This document shows positions 33,278 to 42,364 of a stretch of 64,000 nucleotides of DNA, one piece after another. Position 1 is the stretch's first letter. The number at the start of each line of letters is the position of its first letter. Source of the stretch: Gammaproteobacteria bacterium. GTDB lineage: Bacteria; Pseudomonadota; Gammaproteobacteria; Pseudomonadales; JAUIET01. Position numbers and translations under genes: made by a program. The DNA is taken from positions 77,905 to 141,904 of the forward strand of contig JAUIET010000005.1 in NCBI GenBank assembly GCA_030429735.1, given 5' to 3'. The notes beneath the pieces are model-generated. The model saw only the letters and a list, made by a program, of their open reading frames with translations. It searched no databases and had not been told where the DNA came from.

Positions 33278-35092
33278 TCAGTACAAATAAACTCCCCCTC
33301 CGCCAACCACAAGAGTCGTACCGTCACCGCTTAGGCTTAGTGATCGGCCAAAAAAGTCGCGAGCAGCTGTATCGCGGGATTTGACATACGCTTGTTGTAT
33401 CCAACTGCCACCTTTGGACTGAAACACATAGGCAGCGCCAGCAACTGACAAACTGTTATCACTCTCATCGCCCGCAAGACCGCGAGCATTACCAGCTTCG
33501 ACAGTAGCTCCAATTAGTAGCGTCATACCATCGGCGCTGACTGCGACCCTTTCACCAAAGCGGTCGTTAGCGTCGGCATTACTGGCTATAATAGTCGCCT
33601 GCTGTGACCAGTCTCCATTTACTCGCGTGTACAGATAAGCGACTCCTCCGCCGGGACGCGCACTATCGCCTGCTATAATGACGTCCCCACTGAAATCGAT
33701 ATCAATTGCCGAAGCAAATCCATTCAGACTTTCAATCGCGGTCTGCCTCCATTGTTCTCCAGATCGCTCAAACACAAAAAATTCGGAAATACCGGACGCC
33801 ACTAACGTGTCGCCCTGGCCACTTAGTCCAAGCTGAAACCCAAAGAACCTTCTGTCTATTATTTCAGCACCGGATTTTAGGTATGCCTGTTCAACCCACG
33901 TATTCTCCAGCCGCTCAAAGACATAAACCGCACCAACAGCAAATCCGGAATTATCGTTCTGATCTCCATTAACTCCGCTAGCCGCACTACGCTCACGTGG
34001 AGCGGACACAGCTAAAGTATTGCCATCTGCGCTGAGTTCTACCGATTGACCAAATCCGTCGTGGGAGTCAGGGTTGCTTGCTCTAAGTGCAGCATCTAAC
34101 TGCCAGTGAGTGCCATTTCTCTGAAAAACGTAAACATCGCCTGCAAATTCTTCTGGTAAATCTCGAAACCCCATGAATTCATTAGCAATCCGCGTACCTG
34201 AAGTACCAACAGCCAAACGGTTACCGTCTGCGCTTATACTTATGGATCTGCCAAATCGCACTTCACAGGGATTGCTAGGTTGTAGCACGGCCTGTTGTGC
34301 CCATACAGAACCGTTGCGAGTAAAAACGTAAACTGATCCGGAACCCGCGAGAGGAATAGGAGAGACAGGGTCACATTCAACGTCCATGGTTTCAAGTTGA
34401 TCGTTTGGGGAGGCCACGGCAAGCGTGTTCCCATCTGCGCTCATGGTGACGGTTTGTCCGAAACTTGGAGACAAACGGTCCGGGTCTATGCGGCCAATGC
34501 TACCCAGCAATGAGCCTTCCACGTTGACCACGGCTGAGTCATTGCATCCATAGGCAAAACATGTCTGCAGAAAGTATTGAGCGTTTGTACGTGTGTGCAA
34601 TGGCACTATATGTTGGTAGGATTCTGTATCCGCTGGAATGTCTTCTCCAATTTGAGTGAAACCAGAGGAACCGTCTTGATTCTCCATTAACACATAGTGC
34701 GTTGCATCTATTGTATCTTCCCATGTGAAACTAAAGACCTTAATTGGTTCATAGTCTAGAGTGACTGCACTAGCTTCGTTGCTGAAGGTGACTGCTACCT
34801 GGCAATCTGTGGTAATGGCACCTGTCCTATAAATGTTACCTGAAAGCTGACCGTTGCAGCCCGTTGCGGACGCTACAGCGTAACCTGTATCAGGAGAAAT
34901 GGTGAAATCTACAAACGTACCGGCGCCAACGATAGCATCCGTTTTGTCGAGTGTGCCACCCTCGCCGACCTGTAAAGAAACCTCAAAGCTTTCGTTGAAA
35001 AGTGCATTGCCAGAATTGCCTCCGTCGTTACATGCACCCAATATCAAGATTAATGCAACGATAAATGGCTTGGCTACAACGTCTCTAGGCAT
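33278..35092 (-). CDS. FG-GAP-repeat surface lipoprotein
   Basis: 604 residues. Clear lipoprotein signal with lipobox LILGAC (lipid Cys21), then an InlB-B-repeat-like module (GEGGTLDKTDAIVGAG, ISPDTGYAVASATGCNG), a fibronectin-like region (FSFTWEDTIDATHYVL), and from about residue 210 a run of FG-GAP_2-type repeats of the form FGxSVxLSADGNTLAVxAP, each followed by GAAYVF or GSVYVF. The repeats should fold into a beta-propeller. Likely anchored in the outer membrane. Different from the calcium-loop FG-GAP protein at 31111, so not a recent duplication. Confidence 0.75.
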   Translation of the reverse strand: MPRDVVAKPFIVALILILGACNDGGNSGNALFNESFEVSLQVGEGGTLDKTDAIVGAGTFVDFTISPDTGYAVASATGCNGQLSGNIYRTGAITTDCQVAVTFSNEASAVTLDYEPIKVFSFTWEDTIDATHYVLMENQDGSSGFTQIGEDIPADTESYQHIVPLHTRTNAQYFLQTCFAYGCNDSAVVNVEGSLLGSIGRIDPDRLSPSFGQTVTMSADGNTLAVASPNDQLETMDVECDPVSPIPLAGSGSVYVFTRNGSVWAQQAVLQPSNPCEVRFGRSISISADGNRLAVGTSGTRIANEFMGFRDLPEEFAGDVYVFQRNGTHWQLDAALRASNPDSHDGFGQSVELSADGNTLAVSAPRERSAASGVNGDQNDNSGFAVGAVYVFERLENTWVEQAYLKSGAEIIDRRFFGFQLGLSGQGDTLVASGISEFFVFERSGEQWRQTAIESLNGFASAIDIDFSGDVIIAGDSARPGGGVAYLYTRVNGDWSQQATIIASNADANDRFGERVAVSADGMTLLIGATVEAGNARGLAGDESDNSLSVAGAAYVFQSKGGSWIQQAYVKSRDTAARDFFGRSLSLSGDGTTLVVGGGGVYLY

Positions 35093-35563
35093 GCTTTTCG
35101 TCCTTGCATCAATCTCGATCGTTTCGGCTTTCAGGGGAATCAGAATTCTAACGTATTTTCCAATTATAGGAGCTAAAGTCGGACGTACGGCTCCTGTCGG
35201 GATCTCACGTAGAGATCCACTTGACGCTCATTGCCTGCATTGGTCGAGCCTAATCCTCAGGAAGGGCAAAACAGTTCGACGTTGTTAGGAAATGCTGCTG
35301 GAATAACGTCTAGATTTGTCCGCAGATCAATTGTACATTTGTGCAGTACTGACCGCTGCTGTGCGTGTCGTTATTTCATTATCTCCAACTAAGGCTTGTA
35401 GCTGGCTTGACATAGAAATTTATTCTATTAAATGCAGGCAGACTCCCCTCGTCGGAAACGTGCCGCACTCAAGCCTCAGCCAATCATATTGGTCTAACAT
35501 TGTAGTGTTGTGGCCAATTAATACGCTTTATTTCTGGAGCTGGCCCTTCTATTGGAGAATACG
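35093..35563. other. Divergent intergenic region, no gene seen
   Basis: 471 bases between the divergent FG-GAP lipoprotein and the beta-barrel gene. An exact TTGACA (35407-35412) is present, but no -10 lies at usual spacing (TATTAA is only 13 bp away). A small inverted repeat TAGAA/TTCTA surrounds that region. Nothing else recognised. Confidence 0.3.
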
Positions 35564-36469
35564 ATGCATCGAGTGATCCCGTCCATGGCTTTGGTGCTCT
35601 TTGTGATGACCGTATCACCAGCGCAAGCCTATCAGTTTTTTCTAGGGGTTGGATATTCAGAGTCCTCATTTGAGTTTGACTCTGCCTTTCTCGCCGATAG
35701 AGACTTTACCGAGGTATCCATCGCGGGCACGTACTATTTTGGTGATGTTGATGTTTCCACGGGGCCACTCGCACTGGCCCCGTTTATTGATAGAGCATCA
35801 GGCGTATCACTGGCGATCGATAAAGGTGAGTTTGATAGCGCATTCGGTGATATTGATAGCAATGGCTATTCGGTGAGTGGGCTTTACAATTTCAGCAACA
35901 CAGGCTGGCTTGTTGGTGGGCACTATGGCCATGAAAAAACGGACGGCATTCGAGATTCAACTGTTGACGTCGCAAGTGTTTACGCTGGCAAGTATATTGC
36001 GCCGCTGACCCGAGTGATCGCATCAGTGCGGCGTACCAACCGCGACAGCGGCTTTTCAAGCCAGGATGACGACGGAGTAAGTCTTGCCATCAGGCACGTC
36101 AGGATGTTGGATGGTTCCAGAGCATATAGAGCCTCTTTTAGTATTGGCTATGAAGATGCGGCGGATGGTGATGACGCGGTACGAGTTGGACTATCGGGAA
36201 GGTACTACTTTAACCGCGACGTAGATCTGGGCGTAGGTTACGATGTTAGCTCCGGCGAATTTGCGGATATAAGCTCAGTGGCATTGCGATCCGAGTGGTT
36301 CGTCGTGGAAGAGTTCTCCTTGAGCGCTATCTACAGCGTAACTAAGTACGAAAGCAACCGTGGTGTGGGTTTTATTGTCGGGAACGAGTTAGTAGGTGAC
36401 GCCGAGGCGCTGGGGACGCCAGACAGCGATACGACGCGCTTTGCGCTATCTGCCGAATTCAGATTCTGA
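35564..36469 (+). CDS. Putative outer-membrane beta-barrel protein
   Basis: 301 residues. Signal peptide (hydrophobic residues about 7-20, cleavage at AQA-YQF). The mature part alternates hydrophobic and polar residues and is rich in aromatic strand ends (GVGYSESS, GTYYFGD, GLYNFSN, GGHYGHEK, SGRYYFNRD, GVGYDVSSG), and the last residue is Phe (FALSAEFRF), the usual barrel-assembly signal. Transport or structural role unknown. GGAG is six bases before the ATG at 35564; a TTG at 35552 is less likely. Confidence 0.7.
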   Translation: MHRVIPSMALVLFVMTVSPAQAYQFFLGVGYSESSFEFDSAFLADRDFTEVSIAGTYYFGDVDVSTGPLALAPFIDRASGVSLAIDKGEFDSAFGDIDSNGYSVSGLYNFSNTGWLVGGHYGHEKTDGIRDSTVDVASVYAGKYIAPLTRVIASVRRTNRDSGFSSQDDDGVSLAIRHVRMLDGSRAYRASFSIGYEDAADGDDAVRVGLSGRYYFNRDVDLGVGYDVSSGEFADISSVALRSEWFVVEEFSLSAIYSVTKYESNRGVGFIVGNELVGDAEALGTPDSDTTRFALSAEFRF

Positions 36470-36574
36470 AAGTTCGACAGACGCACTGAAAACCGCGGTT
36501 TTAGTTTCTTCTCTGGCAATAGCGGCTTAAACAGAAGCCACCTGCATTGCTTATAGGCCATTGCTGGCAGTGCT

Positions 36575-37180
36575 TTACTCAAGCGTGGCCAGTCTGACTT
36601 CCACTCGTCGAGCTTCCTGGTCGGTACCTGTGCCGGTTGTGCTGAACGGCTTTTCGAGCACCAGGCGATCTTCATCAACCCCCATGGCAAGCAGTTGGGC
36701 TTGCACTGCTTCGGCCCGCTTTTTTGCCAGGCGCTGATTAGTCGCCAGGTCTCCGCTTGGGTCATGGAAGCCGGAGAGCACGGCGACGGTTTCGGGGTTT
36801 TCGTCCAGCTCATCAATGGTGGATTGCAATGTCTCTGCTGCGTCATCTGGCAGGGTATGACTGCCTAGCCCGAAGTACAAACGTTGGGCTTCTGAGTTAT
36901 CGACAAAGCCGTAGGCGGGTACTTCATAGTTTAGAAAGTCTGTGTCTGCGGCCCCAGCAGCAGCTGAACCTGTTGCAATCGCGGCACCGTTGTTGTCTGC
37001 TGCTCCACAGTGCTCCGCTTCTGCGTCTGCAGCAACCACATTGGAGCCGCAGTTTCTGCCGCCGGGGCCGAAGCCCAGCAGCCATAACAGCAGAACCAAT
37101 ATCAGCAATACGATGGCCACTGTCTTCCAGGTGTGGCTGAAGCTATCCCAATTTGGGACTACGTACGTTTCATTACTCAT
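36575..37180 (-). CDS. OmpA-C-domain membrane protein
   Basis: 201 residues with one N-terminal membrane helix (about 20-38), a Cys/Ala/Gly-rich linker and a C-terminal OmpA-like peptidoglycan-binding domain (about 90-200): LYFGLGSHTLPDDAAETLQS, VLSGFHDPSGDLATNQRLAK, KRAEAVQAQLLAMGVDEDRL. The usual TD-x2-GS core is replaced by FHDPSGD, still with the diaminopimelate-contacting Asp and the Arg of KKRAEAV. AGGAG precedes the ATG. It lies 42 bp after the HHH gene on the same strand and is probably its partner at the inner membrane-peptidoglycan interface. Confidence 0.75.
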   Translation of the reverse strand: MSNETYVVPNWDSFSHTWKTVAIVLLILVLLLWLLGFGPGGRNCGSNVVAADAEAEHCGAADNNGAAIATGSAAAGAADTDFLNYEVPAYGFVDNSEAQRLYFGLGSHTLPDDAAETLQSTIDELDENPETVAVLSGFHDPSGDLATNQRLAKKRAEAVQAQLLAMGVDEDRLVLEKPFSTTGTGTDQEARRVEVRLATLE

Positions 37181-37222
37181 TGTGTTTATCTCCTGATTCT
37201 TTTCAGCACGTCTGACGTGGGC

Positions 37223-37987
37223 TTACACGCCGCCGTCCAGCTCGTCTTGCCATTTCTTAAGCTCTGCCCATTTGTTCTGGGCAGCCATGCTGGCCTGCTC
37301 CGGCCACGTGCCTGGCTTGGCGAGGGCATAGTTTTTGCCAGCTCTATCCAGAATGCCCTGCAGTCGCTCAACCGAGGTATTGCCAAGCTCAAAGAAGGTA
37401 TCAATTCCATCGTTGTGAATCAGGTCATTGATTTTTGGGCCAATGCCTTCAACTACGGTAAAGTCATTGGGGCCACGCTTTAGCGTGAATCCGGCTGCTT
37501 TGGCCGCTGCCATGTCAATTTCCGGGCCAGTGTCAGCAGATGCTTTTAGTGCGGCCAGTTGTGCTTCCAGATCTGCGTTACGAGCGCGCAAGTTGTCCAG
37601 CTCATCATCATTGCTTGATGAGCCCATGGATGCAGCAGCCGCGCCACCGACCAAACCAAGTGCCGCACCACCAAGAGTGGAGCCATCACCAGCGGAATTG
37701 GCTTCAGCGGCGGCAAGTTGTGCCTCCAGTTCGCTGATTCGCGCCAGGTGCGCAGGGTTGTCTACTTCAACCGTTACTTCTTTCTCGACGATTTTTTCAA
37801 CTTCCTTCTCAACAATTTTTTCAACCGGCTTTTCAACAGTAGTTTCCACCAGTTTCTCTACTGGCTTTTCAACAACGCGTTCACGTACTTCTGCAAATTT
37901 AAGCCGTGCTGCCAGCAAGCCGCAAAAAAGCCAGCCCAGTAAACCCCCAAACAAAATTGGCCATAGGCCACATAGAAAATCACTCAT
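37223..37987 (-). CDS. Membrane-anchored coiled-coil protein with C-terminal HHH-like domain
   Basis: 254 residues. A single N-terminal helix (about 5-26) is followed by a charged repeat of the type VEKPVEK (about 38-72), a coiled-coil with short Ala/Gly break (about 80-150), and a C-terminal domain FTVVEGIGPKINDLIHNDGI that has the helix-hairpin-helix GIGPK signature seen in predicted DNA- or nucleotide-binding domains of the L21/DUF4332 type. No known activity. AAGGAAAAAGGG lies just before the ATG. Co-transcribed with the OmpA-domain gene; an envelope-organising pair is a reasonable guess. Confidence 0.65.
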   Translation of the reverse strand: MSDFLCGLWPILFGGLLGWLFCGLLAARLKFAEVRERVVEKPVEKLVETTVEKPVEKIVEKEVEKIVEKEVTVEVDNPAHLARISELEAQLAAAEANSAGDGSTLGGAALGLVGGAAAASMGSSSNDDELDNLRARNADLEAQLAALKASADTGPEIDMAAAKAAGFTLKRGPNDFTVVEGIGPKINDLIHNDGIDTFFELGNTSVERLQGILDRAGKNYALAKPGTWPEQASMAAQNKWAELKKWQDELDGGV

Positions 37988-38120
37988 ACCCTTTTTCCTT
38001 CTTATCAGTTGCTGCGCCCCATGCGCAACGTGTAAGGAGGGCTCAGGCTATCACGTAGATTCGCGTGGAATAAGCGCTGTGTTTGATCAACACACGAAAA
38101 TTTACTCTTTTGTACAAAAT

Positions 38121-38148
38121 TTGAGCCGAGAGCTGTGCTTGTTATACT
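38121..38148 (+). promoter_or_regulatory. Candidate promoter of the BCCT transporter gene
   Basis: TTGAGC (38121-38126), 16-bp spacer and TATACT (38143-38148), 34 bp before the start codon, in the divergent region with the HHH gene. Confidence 0.4.
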
Positions 38149-38181
38149 GCAACGGCCCATAAAAAAAGTGGCAATAACACT

Positions 38182-39714
38182 ATGACCCCAGTGCTCGATC
38201 GCAAAGTATTCGGCATCTCCATCGTTTTCGTGATGATTGTTAGCGGTATGCTGATCATTGCACCCGAATCGTCGTCGGCGCTTTCCCAGCAGGCTATGAA
38301 GTGGGTGACCGATCAGTTTGGCTGGTTTTATCTACTGACTGGCGTGATGCCTTTGTGCTTCGCCGGCTGGCTTGCGTTCGGGCGTTTTGGTCAAGTGAAG
38401 CTGGGTGCCGCGGATGAAAAGCCGGAGTATTCAACCGTGAGCTGGGTGGCGATGATGTTTACCGCCAGCATGGGAGCCAGCCTGATTGCCTGGGGCTTTG
38501 CAGAGCCTATCTTTTACTTGCAAACACCACCTTTCGATATAGAGCCGCACAGTCCCGAAGCATTCGAGTGGGCGCACATGTATCCGATTTTTCATTGGGG
38601 TTTCACACCCTGGGCTATCTATTGCCTACCGGGTATTCCGATTGCGTATATGCTGTTCATCCGTAAAACGCCAAGTCTAAAAATCAGTGACAGTTGTACT
38701 GAATTGTTACCGGCAAAAGAAAACTCCGTTGCCCACATGCTGCTTGATATTTTCGTTGTAATTGGTGTGGTGGGTGGCGTAGCAACCTCATTGGGTTTCG
38801 GCGTACCGTTGGTTACTGCGCTGTGCGTCGAGTTGCTAGGCGTACCCGACACCTTAGGCACGCAACTCGTGATCATCCTTTTATGGACCATCATTTTTGG
38901 TACCAGCGCCTATCTGGGCCTGAAGAGAGGTATTAAGGTGCTTGCCGATATCAATCTCGGGCTTATGTTTTTTGTGTTGGCGTTCATTTTGATTGCCGGG
39001 CCAACGGTGTACATACTGTCCATGACAACCAACACGATTGGGTTGTGGCTGGACAACGTAATCCGCATGAGTTTTTGGACAGATCCCATCGAGCGCAAAG
39101 GCTTTCCAGAAGCCTGGACTATTTTTTATTGGGCGTGGTGGATGGCTTACGCGCCCATGATGGGATTGTTTTTCGCGCGTATTTCTCGAGGGCGTACCAT
39201 AAAACAGATGGTTGTTGGCGTGATCGGTTTAGGAACGCTGGGCACATTCCTGTTTATGAGTATTGCCGGGGCTTATGTATTATATCTTGAAGGTATTGGT
39301 CAGCTGGATGCTTCAACCATCATTCGCGAGCAAGGCATGGCAACACTTGTGGCATTGGTTATTGCTGAGCTGCCTTCCCCAACGTTGATATTGACCGTGG
39401 TCACCGTGCTTTCAATTATCTTCTACGCAACCACGTTCGACTCTGCGGCGTACATTCTGGCCAGCATTTGCACCCGCAACTTACCCAGCGATAAAGAGCC
39501 CACACGATCAAGCCGGGTAGCCTGGGCGATTGGCCTGGGCTTAATCGCGGTTGGTCTGATGGTTGCCGGCGGCGGGGAAACCGTAAAAGCAATCACCGTG
39601 GTGTCATCCATTCCGGTCATGCCGGTACTGTTTATGATGTGCTTTACGTTGTATCGCTGGTTGCAGAAAGATTTCCCACACCTGGCCAGCAAGCCCGTGC
39701 ACACTATCGATTGA
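38182..39714 (+). CDS. BCCT-family betaine/choline/carnitine transporter
   Basis: 510 residues, about 12 membrane helices. The helix-8 signature WTIFYWAWWMAYAPMMGLFFARISRGRT (about 312-339) is diagnostic of the betaine/carnitine/choline transporter family, with the Trp substrate box. The helix-3 glycine stretch reads TASMGAS at 94-100 rather than the GMGIG of sodium-coupled BetP, so coupling may differ; that is inference. Expected to import a quaternary amine such as glycine betaine or carnitine, feeding the methyl-group enzymes elsewhere in the window or serving osmoprotection. Long C-terminal osmosensory extension is absent. Confidence 0.85.
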   Translation: MTPVLDRKVFGISIVFVMIVSGMLIIAPESSSALSQQAMKWVTDQFGWFYLLTGVMPLCFAGWLAFGRFGQVKLGAADEKPEYSTVSWVAMMFTASMGASLIAWGFAEPIFYLQTPPFDIEPHSPEAFEWAHMYPIFHWGFTPWAIYCLPGIPIAYMLFIRKTPSLKISDSCTELLPAKENSVAHMLLDIFVVIGVVGGVATSLGFGVPLVTALCVELLGVPDTLGTQLVIILLWTIIFGTSAYLGLKRGIKVLADINLGLMFFVLAFILIAGPTVYILSMTTNTIGLWLDNVIRMSFWTDPIERKGFPEAWTIFYWAWWMAYAPMMGLFFARISRGRTIKQMVVGVIGLGTLGTFLFMSIAGAYVLYLEGIGQLDASTIIREQGMATLVALVIAELPSPTLILTVVTVLSIIFYATTFDSAAYILASICTRNLPSDKEPTRSSRVAWAIGLGLIAVGLMVAGGGETVKAITVVSSIPVMPVLFMMCFTLYRWLQKDFPHLASKPVHTID

Positions 39715-39755
39715 TGCTGGCGCGTGCTGTATCGAGTGCGTTGCGGTTGGCAGGC

Positions 39756-40541
39756 CTAATTCCAATCCGTCGCGGCCGGCAGTCTGAACAGAACTCCGTT
39801 CATGTCCAGTACGATATAGTCGGCGCGTATATCCAATAAAACGAGCCCAGGTGCGATTGTGTCCCCTCGGCGCTGGGTTCTGCCGTTTAAAGTTACCAGC
39901 CCCTTACCTGTTTCTTCGGCGTAGCCGTGCGTGGTGTAGCGCAGTGACGGTATGCGATCTTGCTGGTGGTCCGGCAATTGGCTGGCAAACGGTATACTGG
40001 AATACACTTCTTCGGCCGCGTTTTGCTGATCAATGTCAGCGTAGCGCTCCTCGTTCCCGTCGCCAAAACCGGCTTCTAACTCAGTAGTTGCGTGGCTGGT
40101 GGCCACGCCGACTTTGCCTGGAGTCTGCTGCATGGCGTTCGAGGAGTTTTCCGCTTGCAGCCTTTCATACAAGGCTGCAACATCCGCTGGTGTGGTATTT
40201 GACTCGACGCGAACGCTGCCAGCAGGCGGGCTTGTTGTAGGAGGTGATGTGTTATCCACGATGGCTATGCTTTGCGGATCTATCTGTGCCGGTTCGCTTT
40301 CAACAACTACCGAATCAGCTATATCGGATGAATCGGTCGGTGTTGTACCGGCTGACTGCAGGTAGATCACATAGACAAGTAGCAACAGTATGATCAATGC
40401 CAGAACAATCAATATCCAGTGGCGTGACTGCGCAGGCCGGGTATTGATCGCTATCGAGTGCTCTGTATCGATTCCTGGTACATCGCCTTGATGTTTGCGC
40501 TCGCTGTCCGCTCGCTGCAGGGCTTCCAGTAACAGCGACAT
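39756..40541 (-). CDS. gspB: General secretion pathway protein B
   Basis: 261 residues. N-terminal motif SLLLEALQRADSERK (residues 2-16) and one membrane helix (about 42-61), then a Pro/Thr-rich periplasmic linker and the conserved C-terminal GspB domain (GLVTLNGRTQRRGDTIAPGL, LLDIRADYIVLDMNG). GspB works with GspA/ExeA to place the type II secretin in the peptidoglycan layer. It overlaps the upstream exeA-like stop by one base (TAATG). No other type II secretion genes are in view. Confidence 0.85.
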   Translation of the reverse strand: MSLLLEALQRADSERKHQGDVPGIDTEHSIAINTRPAQSRHWILIVLALIILLLLVYVIYLQSAGTTPTDSSDIADSVVVESEPAQIDPQSIAIVDNTSPPTTSPPAGSVRVESNTTPADVAALYERLQAENSSNAMQQTPGKVGVATSHATTELEAGFGDGNEERYADIDQQNAAEEVYSSIPFASQLPDHQQDRIPSLRYTTHGYAEETGKGLVTLNGRTQRRGDTIAPGLVLLDIRADYIVLDMNGVLFRLPAATDWN

Positions 40542-42220
40542 TACTGCGTTGCTCCCTTCGTTAACAGCAAAGCCTCTGGCGCGCCTTGCAGCGCATCGTT
40601 CAACTTGAGAATCGTGTTAGCGCCAACAATGCCGTCTGCGTCCAAAGAAAAGTCGCGCTGAAACAGCTTGACGCGCGCCGACAGTGCGCCATTGAACGCC
40701 TGCTGGGCCAGTGGTGCTCGTTGATCAAGTTCGGCAAATTGATTGGCCACCCATTGCACCGCAGGGCCGCGCGAGCCGACAGCAATGGGTTTCTCGTAGG
40801 CCGCTGGTGCTAACCAGAAGCTGCGAGCCTCACCGGTCCATAGGCTGCCAATATCACTTAAGGTGCGGGTTTGTTTTTCGCCTTCGCGGTTTAATAGTGT
40901 CGCTGTGTTGTTTTCCACCTTGATCAGAGGCACATAGGCATTGAAGCGGCCAGGGGTTAACAGCGTAATGATGCTTACCCGATTTAGCGCGAGTAAATCC
41001 TGCCAGGCATCATAACTCGCACTAATGCATGCAATTCGTGACGTAGTGGCATTGTCTTTGCAATTGATCGGCTGCGTTATGCCCAGATCTTGAAAGTACG
41101 CCTCGACTGCTCGTATGGCCTCGACGTCATCTGTAAAGCTTGCGTTCCACCATTCTGGCGCTGGTGTTGCTGCACCGGAAAGCAATTCCTCTTGTTGTTC
41201 TTGATTGTCGTTTTGCTCTGATGCCGGCCGGGCAGTAGCACTGTGTTCAATCAGGGTTGCATCGTTGGCAACCGTTTGGGTTTCGCTTTGGGGCTGATTT
41301 GCCCGAACCAGCAGGAAGGCTGCTATGCCGAGCAGTAGAATGCCTGCCATTGCATTGGCAATCCATACACTTTTTTCTGTTTGCTTACCAGGCAGTTGCT
41401 TGGAATCGCTGCCAAATACTTCATCAATGGCTAGTTCAACCACATCATCATCTACTGTTTTGCGTTTTCTTGCGTAACAGCCGAGTAATATGCGATCGCA
41501 CAAAATGTTGATTAATCGCGGGTACCCTTCGCTGACCCGCTGAATTCGTTTGACGACTCGCGCCGGGAACAAGGTTTGTTGCCCTGTCATTCCGGCAACG
41601 TGCAATCGGTGATCAATATACGCGGCCGTTTCCTGTTCGTTCAACGGCCCAAGACTGAATCGTGCGGTGATTCGCTGCGCTAGTTGGCGAAGTTCGGATT
41701 TGCGCAATTTTTGATCCAGTTCCGGTTGGCCAACCAGAATAATTTGCAATAATTTTCGGGTATCGGTCTCGAGATTCGTCAATAAGCGAATTTGTTCAAG
41801 GGCTTCTATTTGCAAATGCTGCGCTTCGTCGATCAGCACGACAGCACTTCTGCCCTGCGCGTAACTCTGCAAAAGGTATTGATGCAACTTGTCGGTTAAA
41901 TGCTTCAGGCTCTGCCGTTCGGCGTCGTACTCAATCTTAAGCTCATCACAAATAGTGGCCAGCAGCTCGATCGGGTTCATCGCCGGGTTCAACACCAGGG
42001 CAATATCAGTATTATCTGGCAGCTGCTGAAGCAGAGCGCGAATGAGTGTTGTCTTTCCGGTACCTACTTCACCTGTAAGCAAGGCAAAGCCACCCTCGGC
42101 GCTGGCGCCATAGAGCAGGGTTGCCAGGGCATCTTTGTGTTGCGCTGTCATGAACAGATAGCCGGGGTTCACCTTTATACTAAAGGGAACTTCCTTAAGG
42201 CCGAAATGCTGATGGTACAT
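40541..42220 (-). CDS. gspA: ExeA/GspA-type AAA ATPase with peptidoglycan-binding domain
   Basis: 559 residues. The cytoplasmic AAA part has Walker A GEVGTGKT (50-57) and Walker B VVLIDEA (127-133) with QHL; then a membrane helix (about 285-303, IANAMAGILLLGIAAFLLV) and a periplasmic part ending in a peptidoglycan-binding_1 domain (AVQWVANQFAELDQ, FNGALSARVKLFQRD, SLDADGIVGANTI). This is the standard ExeA build: it remodels peptidoglycan for type II secretin assembly. Start ATG at 42220. Couples to gspB by TAATG. Confidence 0.85.
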   Translation of the reverse strand: MYHQHFGLKEVPFSIKVNPGYLFMTAQHKDALATLLYGASAEGGFALLTGEVGTGKTTLIRALLQQLPDNTDIALVLNPAMNPIELLATICDELKIEYDAERQSLKHLTDKLHQYLLQSYAQGRSAVVLIDEAQHLQIEALEQIRLLTNLETDTRKLLQIILVGQPELDQKLRKSELRQLAQRITARFSLGPLNEQETAAYIDHRLHVAGMTGQQTLFPARVVKRIQRVSEGYPRLINILCDRILLGCYARKRKTVDDDVVELAIDEVFGSDSKQLPGKQTEKSVWIANAMAGILLLGIAAFLLVRANQPQSETQTVANDATLIEHSATARPASEQNDNQEQQEELLSGAATPAPEWWNASFTDDVEAIRAVEAYFQDLGITQPINCKDNATTSRIACISASYDAWQDLLALNRVSIITLLTPGRFNAYVPLIKVENNTATLLNREGEKQTRTLSDIGSLWTGEARSFWLAPAAYEKPIAVGSRGPAVQWVANQFAELDQRAPLAQQAFNGALSARVKLFQRDFSLDADGIVGANTILKLNDALQGAPEALLLTKGATQ

Positions 42221-42364
42221 AGGCGCGTAAACTCAATGATGTAGTGCCCACCCTGATTGCGCAAAGGAGCGCCGGGTGGATGCCGGCAAGCAGGGTACCA
42301 AACGCGATAGTATAAAGCAGCCTGAAGCTACACAATGCACAGCGTGACTGCTGCAGGGTATGAT

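Noticed and set aside
37740-37880. Apparent DNA tandem repeats
   Set aside because: They encode the imperfect VEKPVEK protein repeats and are not an array of mobile or CRISPR type.
37428-38162. A 244-codon open frame on the plus strand across the HHH gene
   Set aside because: It is the antisense shadow of the charged VEK repeat region and has a low-complexity Ser/Thr/Phe composition with no family resemblance.
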